From assembly GCA_016788905.1 (NCBI GenBank), contig JAEURZ010000001.1, forward strand, positions 54,944 through 118,943: a DNA stretch of 64,000 nt, in the 5' to 3' direction. The position numbers were made by a program, and so were the translations under genes. Below are positions 38,301 through 49,400 of this stretch, in pieces. The notes under the pieces are model-generated. The model was not told the DNA's origin. It worked only from the letters and a program-made list of their open reading frames with translations, and did no database searches. Position 1 is the stretch's first letter; each line of letters begins with the position of its first letter. This stretch comes from Elusimicrobiota bacterium. GTDB taxonomy: Bacteria > Elusimicrobiota > Elusimicrobia > FEN-1173.

Positions 38301-40342
38301 CCCATGATTAAAAAGGCCAATATAGTGGCCGAAACTGCCGGTAAAACAAACAGCTGTTCCCGAAATAACTCGACAGGATTAAGTGCCCTTTTCTTTGATT
38401 CGGCCAAAAACGTCATTCCATTGTCGGGCAATGGTTTTACCTGAACAACGTATTCCCATCCGCGAGAAAACTGTATACGAAGAATCGCCCCCCCGCGAGC
38501 CAAATCCTGAACGATATCCGTCACTTTTTTATAGACTTTTGGCCCCGCCAATCGCGAAAATCCTTCCCGAACAGGGAACCCGGACAGGATCCCAGCAGCC
38601 ACTATTTTCGCAGGGGCTTCGAGTTCTGTAATTGTTTCTTCCACCGGGTTCGGAGCCAAGAAAAGCTTTTCCCCAGCGAACAAATGGCTCAATGGGGTTT
38701 TCCCTTGACTAAAAACAGAAAGGGAGGAGGCTCCCTCCGGCGTATCAATTTTTTCGATGCGCGGGACAAAATTTGCTACTGCAAAACCAGCCTGGGTTAA
38801 GCGTTTAGAAATTCCTTCTGAATGAAATCCCCCTGTGATCAAGACGGGGATTTGAGGGACATGAGACAACGTTACTGGGTGCGAACCTATCGATGAGAGA
38901 AGATTGGTCACCATCGTTTCGTTTCGGGCGTCTGCAAACCGATAGAAATTTTCAAAAGTGATTAATTCCTGGAGGGGGAAACCAGACAATAAATGTTCGC
39001 CTTTGACAATCTGATATTCTTCCCATTCTTCAGGGGTCAGACTAAATTCAACTAATTTGGACGTTAAATGAATGAATCTATCCTGCCGGTAAAGGGTGTG
39101 TTCTTCCTTTGTTGAAGCCAATTGCGCGTAAACGTCTTTTTCGGCCTGAGCAACAGCCCTATAGAGATCGTCTGTTGAAATCCCATCGGCAAGGAGGACA
39201 TAACGGACATAGTGATCCATATATGGAAACTTAGAGAGGGGGACCCCAGCCTTGAAACAAACGTTTGCTAAGAAACGATAAAAATCCGCGGAACTGATGC
39301 GCCCAAGACGGACCTCAACACAAGCTGTCTCTAATGCGCGTAATTGTTCTGGGAGAAGAGTAGAGGTTAATTGATTTAAAAGAATCGCCCGTTCCCTTTC
39401 TATTTCAGAAATATTTAAACTTGTTTCCATATCTAAAACCCGTAAAAAATCAAAGATGGCTGGGTCTGATTTTTTTAAACTAAAAGAGACAAGCGCTTTC
39501 AAGTAATCTCCGAACCGACCTCCTTCTCTATAGGATGAAACGATTTGGTCAAAGCCTCTCAGTTCCTTTCCATAAGTTTTTCCCTTTTGCAAAGCAATAT
39601 TTTCACTGAAACGATCAACCACTGCACGGATTTCTGTTAAACGAGGCATGGATTCCCGGTAAGAGTCAATGTTCTTTTCATAAAGAGGAATGCTTTCAAT
39701 CCCTAGGAAATCGGGCATCTTTCCCGGCCCCGTTAAAGCGGCGTGAATAGGTCCAGAAATTTTATTTTCACTCAGGAGGGAGTCGGCAACAAGACGAACA
39801 CTTTTTTGATCTGAAAAAGAACGAAAACGTTCGAGGTCGATAATTCTGTCCGTTCCTTCCAACCCAAAGAAACTAACATCTTTTCGTGATCCAAGAACCC
39901 CAATAGTGTCGGAAATGTTTTTTTGGGCATCCGGATTCATATGAACATCTTGTATGTACAAAACCATTCCTTTAAATTCATTCCCCAAGGGGAAGACAAC
40001 CTTCCGGAGAGTCCCAGCGGAATGAGGCAAGGCACTAAGAAAAGTAACCTGGGAAGAAGACAACTTTTTTGGAAACTTGGACAATGTTTTTGTAATCGGG
40101 GCAGATGGGAATGCGTTCAATTTCACACTCGGGAAAGATTCAAACCTTCCCAGAGGTTCCGCTCCCGGGACCAATAAGGCAAGTTGGGGGATCTCGTCTT
40201 TTTGCCGGCGGTTCTCGGATGCGCGGCGTCGTTCAGACCAAAAAGTAGATTCTGGCGTGAAGGCAAAAAGGACGTTCGTTCCAAAATATATCGGGAGGAA
40301 AGGAATTATAAATAGACGAAAGAAAAACTGTAATCGTTTCAT
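32366..40342 (-). CDS. Giant exported protein C: Tiki/ChaN-like module, amylo-glucosidase-like and GT4 domains
   Basis: 2658 residues. The signal peptide MKRLQFFFRLFIIPFLPIYF... ends just before the family motif TPESTFWSERR. The shared N-terminal module spans about 120-570: IQDVHMNPDAQKNI near 132, FFGLEGTD near 159, LITGGFHSEGI near 506, SLSVFSQGKTPLSHLFAGEKLF at its end. Hydrophobic segments lie near 655-705 and 725-786. A helical-barrel region around 1040-1450 contains SYFGRDTLVAARLMWP, which recalls amylo-alpha-1,6-glucosidase-type hydrolases. A complete-looking GT4 glycosyltransferase follows at about 1655-2065 (VAFLHYTAPPRVSGVDIV, VLPTRVDWNKDI, PSRMESFGMPAIEAAA). Then come a TPR-like stretch near 2165-2195 and more membrane segments at about 2260-2365. 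The gene is lower in GC at its 5' end than its surroundings. Domain calls are by motif; function is unknown. The ATG lies six bases after a TATAAT. Confidence 0.9.
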   Translation of the reverse strand: MKRLQFFFRLFIIPFLPIYFGTNVLFAFTPESTFWSERRRASENRRQKDEIPQLALLVPGAEPLGRFESFPSVKLNAFPSAPITKTLSKFPKKLSSSQVTFLSALPHSAGTLRKVVFPLGNEFKGMVLYIQDVHMNPDAQKNISDTIGVLGSRKDVSFFGLEGTDRIIDLERFRSFSDQKSVRLVADSLLSENKISGPIHAALTGPGKMPDFLGIESIPLYEKNIDSYRESMPRLTEIRAVVDRFSENIALQKGKTYGKELRGFDQIVSSYREGGRFGDYLKALVSFSLKKSDPAIFDFLRVLDMETSLNISEIERERAILLNQLTSTLLPEQLRALETACVEVRLGRISSADFYRFLANVCFKAGVPLSKFPYMDHYVRYVLLADGISTDDLYRAVAQAEKDVYAQLASTKEEHTLYRQDRFIHLTSKLVEFSLTPEEWEEYQIVKGEHLLSGFPLQELITFENFYRFADARNETMVTNLLSSIGSHPVTLSHVPQIPVLITGGFHSEGISKRLTQAGFAVANFVPRIEKIDTPEGASSLSVFSQGKTPLSHLFAGEKLFLAPNPVEETITELEAPAKIVAAGILSGFPVREGFSRLAGPKVYKKVTDIVQDLARGGAILRIQFSRGWEYVVQVKPLPDNGMTFLAESKKRALNPVELFREQLFVLPAVSATILAFLIMGVHSPWAIPVAFATGFGGLWGTRKFFLDRHPDSLALKYGVSLSEYKGIVEKGYWLFGLGTVVAVLLSLGSGSSIDAVRLIELLFYQGVLSGMGSHALFNLLSPVPAMGVSMAVEGTIERLSVYVGEWRHSVIRDPQQKVSAHVEVSASPQEDQRIVIELPAAQAAVALPARAEKPWIWNILSLSPVQREGGFRGVEIALLAKDQKTITLDLAHTLMLNVVSLRMALYYGHNIGEEEKKFVDYVKNLPSKEFASIEKLMSSPFEEVIIPRIRSQVDVQGKLQQVEILKTTFDGRNHYRLGIDIPDTCHATLTPEGNLLVEGIQSVEIRLRIDSDVEPLIPMPFHKIFSAKALRVMNRDPFFRESAVRFAALVYENKLLAGSWMYPSYFGRDTLVAARLMWPALTTEAKKVVIQSVLNHLGKFAIEGVPLMDGWVAVSDERQGELLFHETVVEFNHLADRGNSKSAADLLSRVLSGPRQAFEYHVLDGNALFTGLLAKFLREMGPTERQRFLSIQNERGESNLDSILAHAHLLLNLTQPYVKAFQSFRDLHPGHSLEELKLLPGFHSLARNLIRLQPDAKGQESIGNWRDSPPALGWGKYPADINAFLIPRALAALDEVFDFLGRNNPHVRDRLEEKNWPSIRAALTERAILGSARDAWATAHEHFQVHLSKEDVRQRLSRYLAWGGHSFEDRRRLGRRLLAPGISVQDFVGGDGDPSWLKNGFSFTAIALDDRVRPVPIVNSDEVFSLVDQNLSISDTRRLLQFWTRPYPIGLGTEAGPLISHPVLTDDEHLWRSLDQRSYHGSVVWGWVTASLGLGWARQLKVAEKASDREKILQMFGDFLSLRNVLGPLALSEVWTWALQEDGAMLPVDLIHGSEGSRAGQPAVPIQLWSASAFPLDPLVREAMGILQRKTRTLRTDPEKDGVWQRLNKRVRLPSRLIEKWQLLKEDARLFRGDRRTRIPRYLKLLEDISARGPPGGIRVAFLHYTAPPRVSGVDIVMTEQARWLARMGIHVRVVAGNRSNEFDSVPRLDFVPLEGLAKMEEGEIAQHLERVFAQEDIVVLHNVMSVPNNIALTSSLHRYMARHPEKHFIIFVHNAMEREEPHYPYSLMNPTLDWPQVTYVTVSKAYREVISQSYPRAPPFQVINPALWPYNPDTLSSEAASDFSQQGLFNQDVVMVLPTRVDWNKDIPKALQITEAVARRRLKTKLILMIPGVSSFAELVKETRANRGVAAADWLENSLRHVVERHVVFLDATKIEGFREHRQYVVDVVALSDVLLMPSRMESFGMPAIEAAAVRTVVAATSLDPHLETLGKGGSPLFSIEESPKVIADRILVYLERHSPRDLGTLQRKVIERFEWDRVMADQFVPVLESAVQSLPRMGTAINFFQTGDVVRAYEQVDHAFHALAKAPHAWQSIVGEKGMKEIGGIIERYRSRDLIGETPELARLRRLFIEPALALLAQRFSSEEDKIAGWLEEINRVIGAVDLLVGDSRHTIALNTLGNFQREAGRLQDSRVAYEESRRIDPVNQDALSGLGILDSHSRETKNGNGGGVNYNRAGGMMFWLRDLWNRSLPESWRMTELQWHQYAFLTEGVLSLLFGGIVSVVWALSTGELAPISSLFEYSVLAGFAGGHLLDLLGPHRERALPNVRTAFFIVVVSVIPWLGGFSIQSALVFFFVTHAVVNTIHRIFFPRALIFFESLSEPVNQDPILTPGSAGVLYSVAVAAHDRREFVEMDAVRNFNEWMPRPVSLDIESIDSRGIRALREVGGGIHLSRGKEEMKNALATLFSEGDIPPPDIASALRIIGAVGSGQRLVEGKSHSTPVFLRVLAGPDLPNLNRLLEAQAEATALAVKQGVSTPQLLLSAGDEEAQGVLVRLGVLPQGVSVLPSSRGTSGTVSAPLLDNGFRMWEKNFLGGKGPLFLVVGLPLGYPIAGMGGLEENSIVKNALETLFRLLEELRPTPEDFSLWLEMAVLVARQA

Positions 40343-40348
40343 TCTTCG

Positions 40349-40403
40349 ATTATATTCAAGAAATCGAAATATCTCCTTAATTAGTTGTAAATAAGTTGTA
40401 AAT
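40349..40403 (-). promoter_or_regulatory. Conserved promoter/operator of giant gene C
   Basis: On the minus strand two identical boxes ATTTACAACT stand in direct repeat, one base apart (40383-40403). After 28 bases comes TATAAT (40349-40354), in the context TTGAATATAAT, and the ATG starts six bases later. There is no -35 hexamer. The same layout precedes the other two giant genes. Confidence 0.7.
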
Positions 40404-40488
40404 CAAGACAATTGCTATCGGGTATCTGTTCGTCATCGATCGCTTGGGTGGGATCCCTATTTTGGGATGCGGTTAAGATTTTCGGAGT

Positions 40489-43400
40489 TTAGGCGTTGAT
40501 TCGGAGATAATAAAGTTGATTAATTTCTTCTCCCAATTTGGTGGTGGCGTCATACACCAAGCCACCCACAAGCGAAATCAAGAGACGAACCACATCGTTC
40601 GGGAGGTCCTCTTCTACCACCCAACCGTTTCGATTCATTAGAAAAACATCCGTGGGCCTTAAATCGCTTACCTGCCTGACCCCCTGTACCGAGAAAAGGA
40701 GTTTTTTAACAGAATAATTTCCATCCTCCCCACGGAATTCGGATTGGGGCCATGTGGAAGAATCCACCTTTCGTAAGGGAGCCAAGGCGGGGTATTTCTC
40801 CCAGAGCGCCTCTAATGATGCCGATGCGTCGGGAAGAACCCAGGAAAGTCGACTTTTGCCTGATAAATGAGGAGCTTGGCGAGCAAGGACTTCCAATTCC
40901 GCCAAACGGGTTTCGTCCTGGGGAGTCGGGTTCCCGCTCAGGAGAGTATCCGAAAGAACAATGACCTGGTGCCGGTTCTCTTGAAGCGAGGTTGTCACGA
41001 CTTCTTCGGCATCGAAAAGTTTATCATTAAACCCTCGGGCTAAAAGAATGGCCCACCGGTTCCAGTTTTCCGGCGTATCCGAATCCAACACTTCCCCCAG
41101 GGACAACAAGGCCGCAAACGCCAGGCGACGGGCCAGAGGAACGGGATCTTCCATGAATTCTTTATCTTCACGGACGACTTTCCCCAACGCTTGACCCGTA
41201 CGAAGAACCGCGGCCTCAGACAGTTGACCATCCTCCCCGCGAAGTTCCCATGTTCCCAAAACGTCTTCTAAAGAAACACGGGCAGCTTGCGCCCGGGACC
41301 GTTCCTCTTCAAACGCTCTCCGAACCCGATCCACGTCCGCCGTTAAAGTTCCCATTTTCAAGGAACGGGCTCGTCCTCCCAAAAGTTCCCGGTTGAGTTC
41401 TTCCAAAGAAGAAAAAGCAACAACGTTTGTCCCTTCCGAGTAAAGCCATGGGTCAAAAACATCCCGACTCATCGCAAAATTGTCCTGAGTGATGACGCGA
41501 GAATTTAGCAGAAACTCTAAACCTTTTATCACTTGAATCTTTTGCTGGGGAGTCAGCGACGTTTTCCCATCCGGCCCTGTCACATTGAAGAAATCGTAGA
41601 CCGTGTCCCCTTGGGTATGAATCGATTCAGGAGCCAGGGCAATGTTGCATCCCAACTCCGCCAGTTTCCGTGCAATGACGTGAAGGAGACCCGGCTCAAC
41701 CCGATCCGGAGTCAGGATAGATAAATTCCCGTTATGAAATCCCACCACGCTTGGGGGCGAACCCGGCCTCCCGGACATCGTAAACCGATAGGGTCGCTCG
41801 TAACGAGAAAAAATGTCCTCAATCGTTGCGTGTCCCTTCACAAGATCAAGAAAATCCTTCTCCATTTGATCCCGTTGTTCCTTTCTCTCTTCAAAATCTT
41901 CCGCCAGCCCCGAAACGAAAAACCGTCCTAAGACCGGCCCATCGATGGCGCGAACGTCACCCAAAAGGACATGAAACCCATGGGCGGCGGTGATTCCCGC
42001 CATATCGGCCAAAAGGCCCACACGATCTGGAGTAGCCTCAATGAGAAGCTCATGAACACCCGCAAATCCTGTTTCGCGAATTGAAATCGCCACCGGCGAG
42101 TGTTGTAATTCCAAATCCAATTGGTTCTTTTGATCCGCAGAAATGGCGGGAACGCTGTTTTGCCGACTGGCGAGAAACGCCGGAAGAAATTCCCCCTTTT
42201 TTCGGTCCGGAAGATCATTCCAGACCTCTTGCGCCCGGCGGAGCAGATCGTCCATGCGATCCTCATGAATTTGAATAACCTCCCACGGGTTTTCCCCATC
42301 GCCAATCGGGGCCATAGACCAGGGGGCCCGTTGATCCCAAAGTTGTTGGATCAATAACCGTTGGCTTTCGGCCCAAAGAACCGGCCGATGACGGCGAACC
42401 CAAGGCCAATGGCCCCGACCCAAAACATCATAAAAACGCTGGTAGGCGGCCACCAATTCCTCAAGCGTGTTGGCGTGATCCACATGAAGACGGAGCCACT
42501 CTAATGGTTGAACCCTCAGGGTAATTCGATCCTTGATTTCGATGATCCACGCCCACAGGTTAGAAGGATTTGGCCGATCGTACCCCGACGCAAGGCGGGA
42601 CACACGAAGCTCACCGAAACGACCAATTTCTACCGACCGGGCTGATCCGTTATTCCCGAGGCGAAAATACCGAGGTGTTGATAGGAATTTACGGTCGGGA
42701 CGATAAAGGCCACTGTCCGTGTTTACCGCCAGACCTTCTTTATCTTGAAATCGAACTGTCGACCCCACGGAGTGCCCAAAGATTTGGTGAATGGGGACCA
42801 ATCCTTCATCAACAAAACTGGCCACGCGATTCATGATTCCTTCAGAACCCATTAAAAGGCCATTGGATCGATTGAGTAATTGCCTCAAATTTCCATGCGT
42901 TTTAGCCGGTTTATCTGGACGATCTCGAACATGCTCTGCAATGGACCGAACCGATTGGTTAAAAAATTGAAGAAGCGCGGAATTGTCCGCACGAATGTCG
43001 GCCCCTTCGGGGAATCCCGTGTTTACTCGATACTCTTCCAGCCACTCCTCCCACACCGGAGTGCCATACAGAGCTCCCTTCAATTTTTCCGAATATCCCG
43101 CATGCGTAACCAGGTGACTTTTCCCATCAGGACCTTCCAACACCGCGGCCCCTTGAAGACGTCCCTCCAATACACCATTCATGAGGAGTGTTCTTAACTT
43201 CTCGCGCAACGTCTCCTCTCCTTCTTTAAAATCACCGCCGATGGGTTCTCCAATGAGAAGAGCCATTTCATGATTCCCCATGAGCAGTATAAAATCCCCC
43301 CCCGCTCGACGGGCTTCTTCTTGAATTCTAAAGAGATGGGTGTAAAGCTCCATGGCCTGATCTCCCCGCCCCACCACATCCCCCACTTGGACCGCCGCCC

Positions 43401-46400
43401 GCCGTCCGCCGATCCAATGGCCCGCATCGTTAACAAGTTTTTCGGCCTTAAGAATCTTTTCCACCGCCGCGAGATGGGCATCCGCGTCCCCAATCACAAC
43501 CGCGTCCCCCGGATGCTCGCTCCCCTGTCCCCAACGAACAGGTTCTGTAAGGGCCCCTGGCCCATCACCGCTTTGAAATCGAGGCACGGGAGCTGAGCGA
43601 AACACAAATTTCCAGATCAAGGACACACTTGTGATAAGGAGCGCACTGATCCCCACATTTCCCCCAAAAACTGAAAAAAGGTCCTGCCAGATCCCATGGG
43701 TTTGAATCAGAGAAGGAACCATCTCACCAGCAAAAGCAATTACGGAGAGGAAAGGTGCCAGCAGAACAGCGGAAACAGCTAGGATGAAAATGAGCGGATA
43801 AAAGAATGGTTTCCTGTCAGTGGACTGACGATTCTTTTCATGGGGACCTGAAGTGCCTGAACCCGGTGTTAGCGCTCGATGCATGTCTTCAAACTGCTTG
43901 AATCGTTTTTCGACTTTATTGAAGAAACGATGGAGGTCTTTGGGGCCCTGGCCTTTCCCCGTTTCCAGAGTGAGGAGAACCGTGGGAGGGGCGCGGGGCG
44001 CCGTTTGGAGAGCTGTGAGAGCTGCGTATCGACGAAGTTTAAGCGAATCTCCCCGGAGAAGGCGCTGGGCGTCGGAATGATCGCTTTTCCAGGAAGTGGA
44101 TGTCATTTCTTCGCTCCACACCACTGTTTCCAAAAGGATCGGAGCGCCATAAACTGGCCGAGCGAGACTTCCTTGGTAATCCGCGTGGGCGCGCCGCCCG
44201 AGCCGGACAATTTTTTTCGATCGACTTGAGAGAACGGCCTGGCCTCTTTTTAGCGCGCCAACCAAAGTGGGAGAAGGTGAACCTAAATAACGTATCTCAC
44301 TGATTTCAGGACCGTCTGCTGCTGTTTTTCGGTTGAGTAAATAGAAAATAGCGGCGTAACGATCCGCCGCATCCCCCTCTTTTCCCAACCCCGCGTCCAC
44401 CATCAATCGCTCAACTTCTTGTCGGGAAACTTGCCCCCATGCAAAGGCACTCTCATCGTTCATCCCAACGGTACCGAAATGAGCGGTGGGCTCTGGGGTG
44501 GAAGGGACTTGGTTTTTGTATGTGACCATGGCCTGATTGTAGGCCTCCACCACGGGGGTGGTTACACTGTTTTTCCCTTCCATGGCTCCCAAAGCGGCGG
44601 CCATGCGGAACATCCCCTCCATCCACACAGCGAAGGCCACGGGGAGATCGTTGGGCAAGGTGACCTCCGCCACAGGGTGGCCGGCTCGACGAAGGGTCTC
44701 GATGGCCTCCGCATTCGGATCGTCCACGCCCTCCTGACGAACATGAACAAAAACGGCCCGGGAGTGGGCGGCGTCCCCGTAGGCCGCAACGTTTAAAGGG
44801 ACGTCATAGGAGATTAATGGCGAGTTGCCTTCCTGGGTGAGAAGACCGGGTTCTAAGCTCCGCGCCGTGAGAGGCGACAATCCTTCCAAGAGCGGAGGAA
44901 AAACAAACACCGCCTGATTTTTGTTTTCCCGCACATACCCTTCAAACCAGGCCGCTAGACGAAAAAAAGCGTCGCCTGATTCTCCTTTTCGAGCGAAGCT
45001 GGCGGCGGACTGAAAAATGGTGGTCGGCGACCACCCCTTGAGTGCCAGAAGAAAGGCGTAGGGATATCCCGGATGAAGGAAACGTTTGAGCAACTGGCGC
45101 CCGCCATCGAATTGAAGGGGAAAGGTTCGGATCCCAATGCTGGTCGCCCAATTCCATCCCACCGCCGTACGATCATCTCCCCCAACCGGTGGATCTCCGA
45201 AATAAAAAATGTGCTTGAACGCTTTTTCTTTATTCTGTGAATCCACCTGCTCAAAGGTTTCACTGATGAGATTGGTCAGAGCCTGGATTTCTTCTTTTCC
45301 TTCCTCATTCATTCCTTTGGACACAATGACAAGTGAACTCTTCTTTATGGCCCGCCGCCAGACTCGGTTTTGAACTCCTGTAAACCCCAGGCCAATCAGG
45401 GCACGTTCCTGGGGGGTTTCTTCAGCATTGATCAATCGCCTTCGTAACGCTTCGATTTCACCTGGATCGATATGTTCCACCGGAAAGATCCGGGCGGCGT
45501 CGGAACCGGCCGGCCAGGAATCCATCATGCGTCCCATAGGCCCCACGCCACCCACCCCCACGTAGATAACGTATCGGACACCATCGTTCTTAAGCGTCGC
45601 GGCAACCCCGTTTAAACGTTCCAACTGTTTTTCTTCAAAGATCATTTCCTCGAGAGCGTTCGCCCGAGGCGCAAGTTTTTGCTCTCCGTCGACCGAGCCG
45701 CCCTGACGAAAAGGCCCTCGACCTGTCAAAAGTTTCCCCCGCCAACCCTCCACCACCATTTTCCGCATGAGAGCCGCCCAGGCGACAGGACGGGCCCCCA
45801 ATCGGACCCGGACGCCGGGGTTCACCGTTTCGAGAATTCTTCCCATGGCGTCAATAAGGACCCGCACATCACCGACCGATTTCCCCTCAGGAACGATGGC
45901 CGTCGTGTGGGGCAAGGGTCCCCTGGGCGCATTTCCCATGGCTCCAAAAAAAACCAGCACCGCTTCCACCGCATGAAGGACTTCTTCAATCCTCGGTTTA
46001 TCGTCCGCTAAGAGCAACGCCCGCATGGATGGAAGTTTCCAAAGGTTGACCAGCAAGGCCAGCGCATTTTTCTTGGATTGACCACGGGGGATGAAGTTGA
46101 TGGAACTTGTCCCCGCCATCACGCCCTCCAAAGGCAATCCCGATCGCTTAATCTCTTCCTGAATGCGGGCGTTCGCCGCCGACCGATGAATTGAAGGAAT
46201 ATTCCTTAGAACGTATTGAACCCGCCGAAATTTAAGTAAATCATCCACCGATTCTGGAGCGGTTTTTGCGGTGGCTTTGGGAGCGGCTGGCCGCCGTTCC
46301 ACTCGCGAGCCATGGTGGAGCGGGTGGGCCTGCTCCCGGGCCAAAAGGGCCTCCAACCAAAGGGCCACGACAAAACGTGTGGAAGGGTGGGGGCGATCCA

Positions 46401-49400
46401 TTCCTTCCAACAGCTTTTCTGCCCAAGGGTCGTCTTTCATTTCCGTTAGGAATCCCCTGGCTTGGGCGAGGAGACCCACCCGTGCCTCCACGATAACGCC
46501 CCCTTCACTCAAGACTTTTTTTTCAAACGATTCGGCCACGGATTCAAAGAGATCTTCCGTCATGGCCGGTTGATACTGTTTGGACACCGAATCGTAAAGT
46601 CGGGCGTCCATGATGCTGGCAATCATGGGAAGGTTATTCCCAAGGAGATAGGCGGGGAGGCGAAATCCCCGGCCGGATCGGTATGTAAGGTTGATGAAAA
46701 GTGGATCCAGATTTTTCAATAGCTCTTCAAAACTGGACGCGGTGTGAGGCGCGATAACAGCCCCGTTCCACAATGCCCTCGCTATCGCTTTCGCTGTTTC
46801 ACTATCAATATCCGTGTTTGCCTTCGCGAGAGTATCGTCCTTATCAAAAACACCCACCAATATACCGTAAAGAGCATGGAGGTTCCGAAGGGCCACCCAG
46901 GTTAAAAGGCGATGCGGTCGATAGAGAAACCGACCGTCCTGGGTTTTGCCCACGAGGGGAAGGACAAAGACCCGGGTCCCTAACACGTCTTCAAACTCCA
47001 CTTGAATTTCCTCCGGCGTCATGGATTCCCAGAACCCCGCTACCGTTTTGGCCGCCCGGCGCATGTTTTCCGGATCGGCCCCCCAAAGGAGCGCATAAAG
47101 ACTTTCCTCTTTGACGAAAGTGGATAATTCCTCTGGGCTTTCTTCCGGAACGTTGACCACCACATCCGTAAGAAACGATTTGAGTGAGACACGCCTCCCT
47201 TCCAAGGAAAGGGAGTGTTCTAAAAGTTTTACCAGCTCCACCGGGGAGAGCCCGGCGGTTTCTGGATTTTGGGTGGGGTTGAAGAGCCAGGTGATCGGGA
47301 CCCCCCGGGCCTTGGCTCTCATCAACGCTTCCACAACTCCCGCTGGCGCCAAGGCGCCCACCAAACTGGTGAGACTTCCGGGGCCAATATATATTTCGGC
47401 CGATTCATTAATCGCCCGAACGGCTTCAGGCTCCGCCTGAGGAAGATACCCCAGATGGTGCCCATGGCGGACATCTTCCAAATCAATTCTTTTTAATGGG
47501 CCCGCTTCCTGGCCCAATCCAATGGATTTCTCTCCTTCTGCTCTTCGTCCTGTTTCATCAAAACCAACGGGTCGAACTTCCAGGGACGATTCGAACCCCG
47601 CCATGAGGGGGACAACGGAACTGTCTAAATCGCGGACCAAACCATCCACAGCGCGGTAGTAATTCGATCGATGGATAATTCCTGGGACTGAAACGGCTCT
47701 GTCCCGGTACAACGCCCCGAGGAACAACAAATTGCGAAGAGGCTGCGGGCGCGAAACCCGGTTCAGGTTTTCAAGAATTGTGTCGGTACGAATAGCCTGT
47801 TGAATATCAAGGGGAATGGCCTGAAGACGAGAACGGATGGCCTTGAGAACATTTTCTTTAAACTGAGAATCTTCTTCTTGCATCCTTTCGGGAAAGGAGA
47901 CTTCTTCCACCAACGTCCTTAACCAATCTTCCGGTGTCCCGGAATAATCGGTTATTTCCGCGGCCAACAGGGCCCGGACCCAGGGACTTGAAATTCCCCC
48001 TTCCATGGCACGCATGGGATAGCCCATGTAAGGCACGGTTTCAACGGGGATCCCGTTGAGGTATCGGCTCAGGAAACGGGGGAGCGCCCTCACCCCCTGA
48101 CGTCTCAACGAGCGTTGCCCCTCCCACACTCGCCCCACCACGCCTTGAAGAGCGGAAGAACGACCAGAGTCGTTTAAGTTGCTGACCACCGCTTTGACCG
48201 ATCCTCTCGCTTCCGGAACACTCTGAAAAACTTTCCCAAGGAGTTCGGGCCCACTCCCTCCTCCCAAAACGACCACCCGCGCGGGATGAGCAACCCGAGA
48301 ACCCAAACGCCACACGCGGAAAGAGTGAAGCCCCATTTGGTATCCAACAAGAATTGCTCTGAACGTAACGATGAGCGGCATAAGAAAAGGGACCAAACCA
48401 AATGCCCTTGGTTCTTGCTCTTGTTCCTCTTCGCTACCGTCCCTATTGATATGAAGAACACTGTTCATCACCGCATGCGGAATGGCCAAACCGGCAATCC
48501 AGGCAAAGGATCGTTCCGAAGCCCCTTGAACAACCCCCATTCCCGAAAACATCACGGAATGGAGGAGGAGAACCCCCACGCTGATCGCCAGCTTTTCTGC
48601 GGAAAAGGCAAACCGGAATCGTTCAGGCCATGTTCCCTCGGCACCCCAAAGGTGGCCCAAATGCCAAACCAGCTGATACCCCACCCCAAGCAGGAGCGGT
48701 AACCAAAAACCAAATCCGGGATCCACTCCAGCCCAAAGTAAGCCCGCTGCAGGGAGAAGGCTTTCCATGATCACAGGCAGCCCGACCCGGGCCCATCCCC
48801 CTTTTCCGGCTAACCCATAAAACCATTCCAACCAGGGCCAACGTCCACCCCGGGCCTTTTGGGAAGAAGGACCTACGTTAACGACAACCTCACCCTCAGG
48901 CAACGTGACGATGAGTGGAGAAATAGAACGGTATGCCGGGCCAAGAAGATTTGAGTCCTGGTCCACCGCTATCTTAAAAGCAGCCCGAGCGGTGAGACGT
49001 CCCTGATCTTGACCGTCGGATTCAGAGAAAGGAAGTTGAACAACCACGTGAGCGACCGGATTTCCATTGGAGGACGTCTCAACGGATGACTCAACAATAC
49101 GCCCATGAGCCAGTGAAGGCAACGGTTTTCCCGCGACTAAAAGCTCCAAAAGAGTTCCAACCACAAGGGGAATCAATTTCACCGCTCGGCCATTCCGTTG
49201 GATTTTTTCTTGCAGCGCGGGAGACACTTGAGGGGGATGGGCGGCCAGGAGACGAGGCGATTGGAGAGTGATCACTTCACCAGCCAGCAGTTTTTCCAAA
49301 GGGAGCGGGTCACGAATCAGGGATTGAAGGGGCTGTGAATTATTCGGTATTTCTCCAATCCGCGGGGTAACAACCGCGTAAGAGACGTCAGCCTTTTTGA

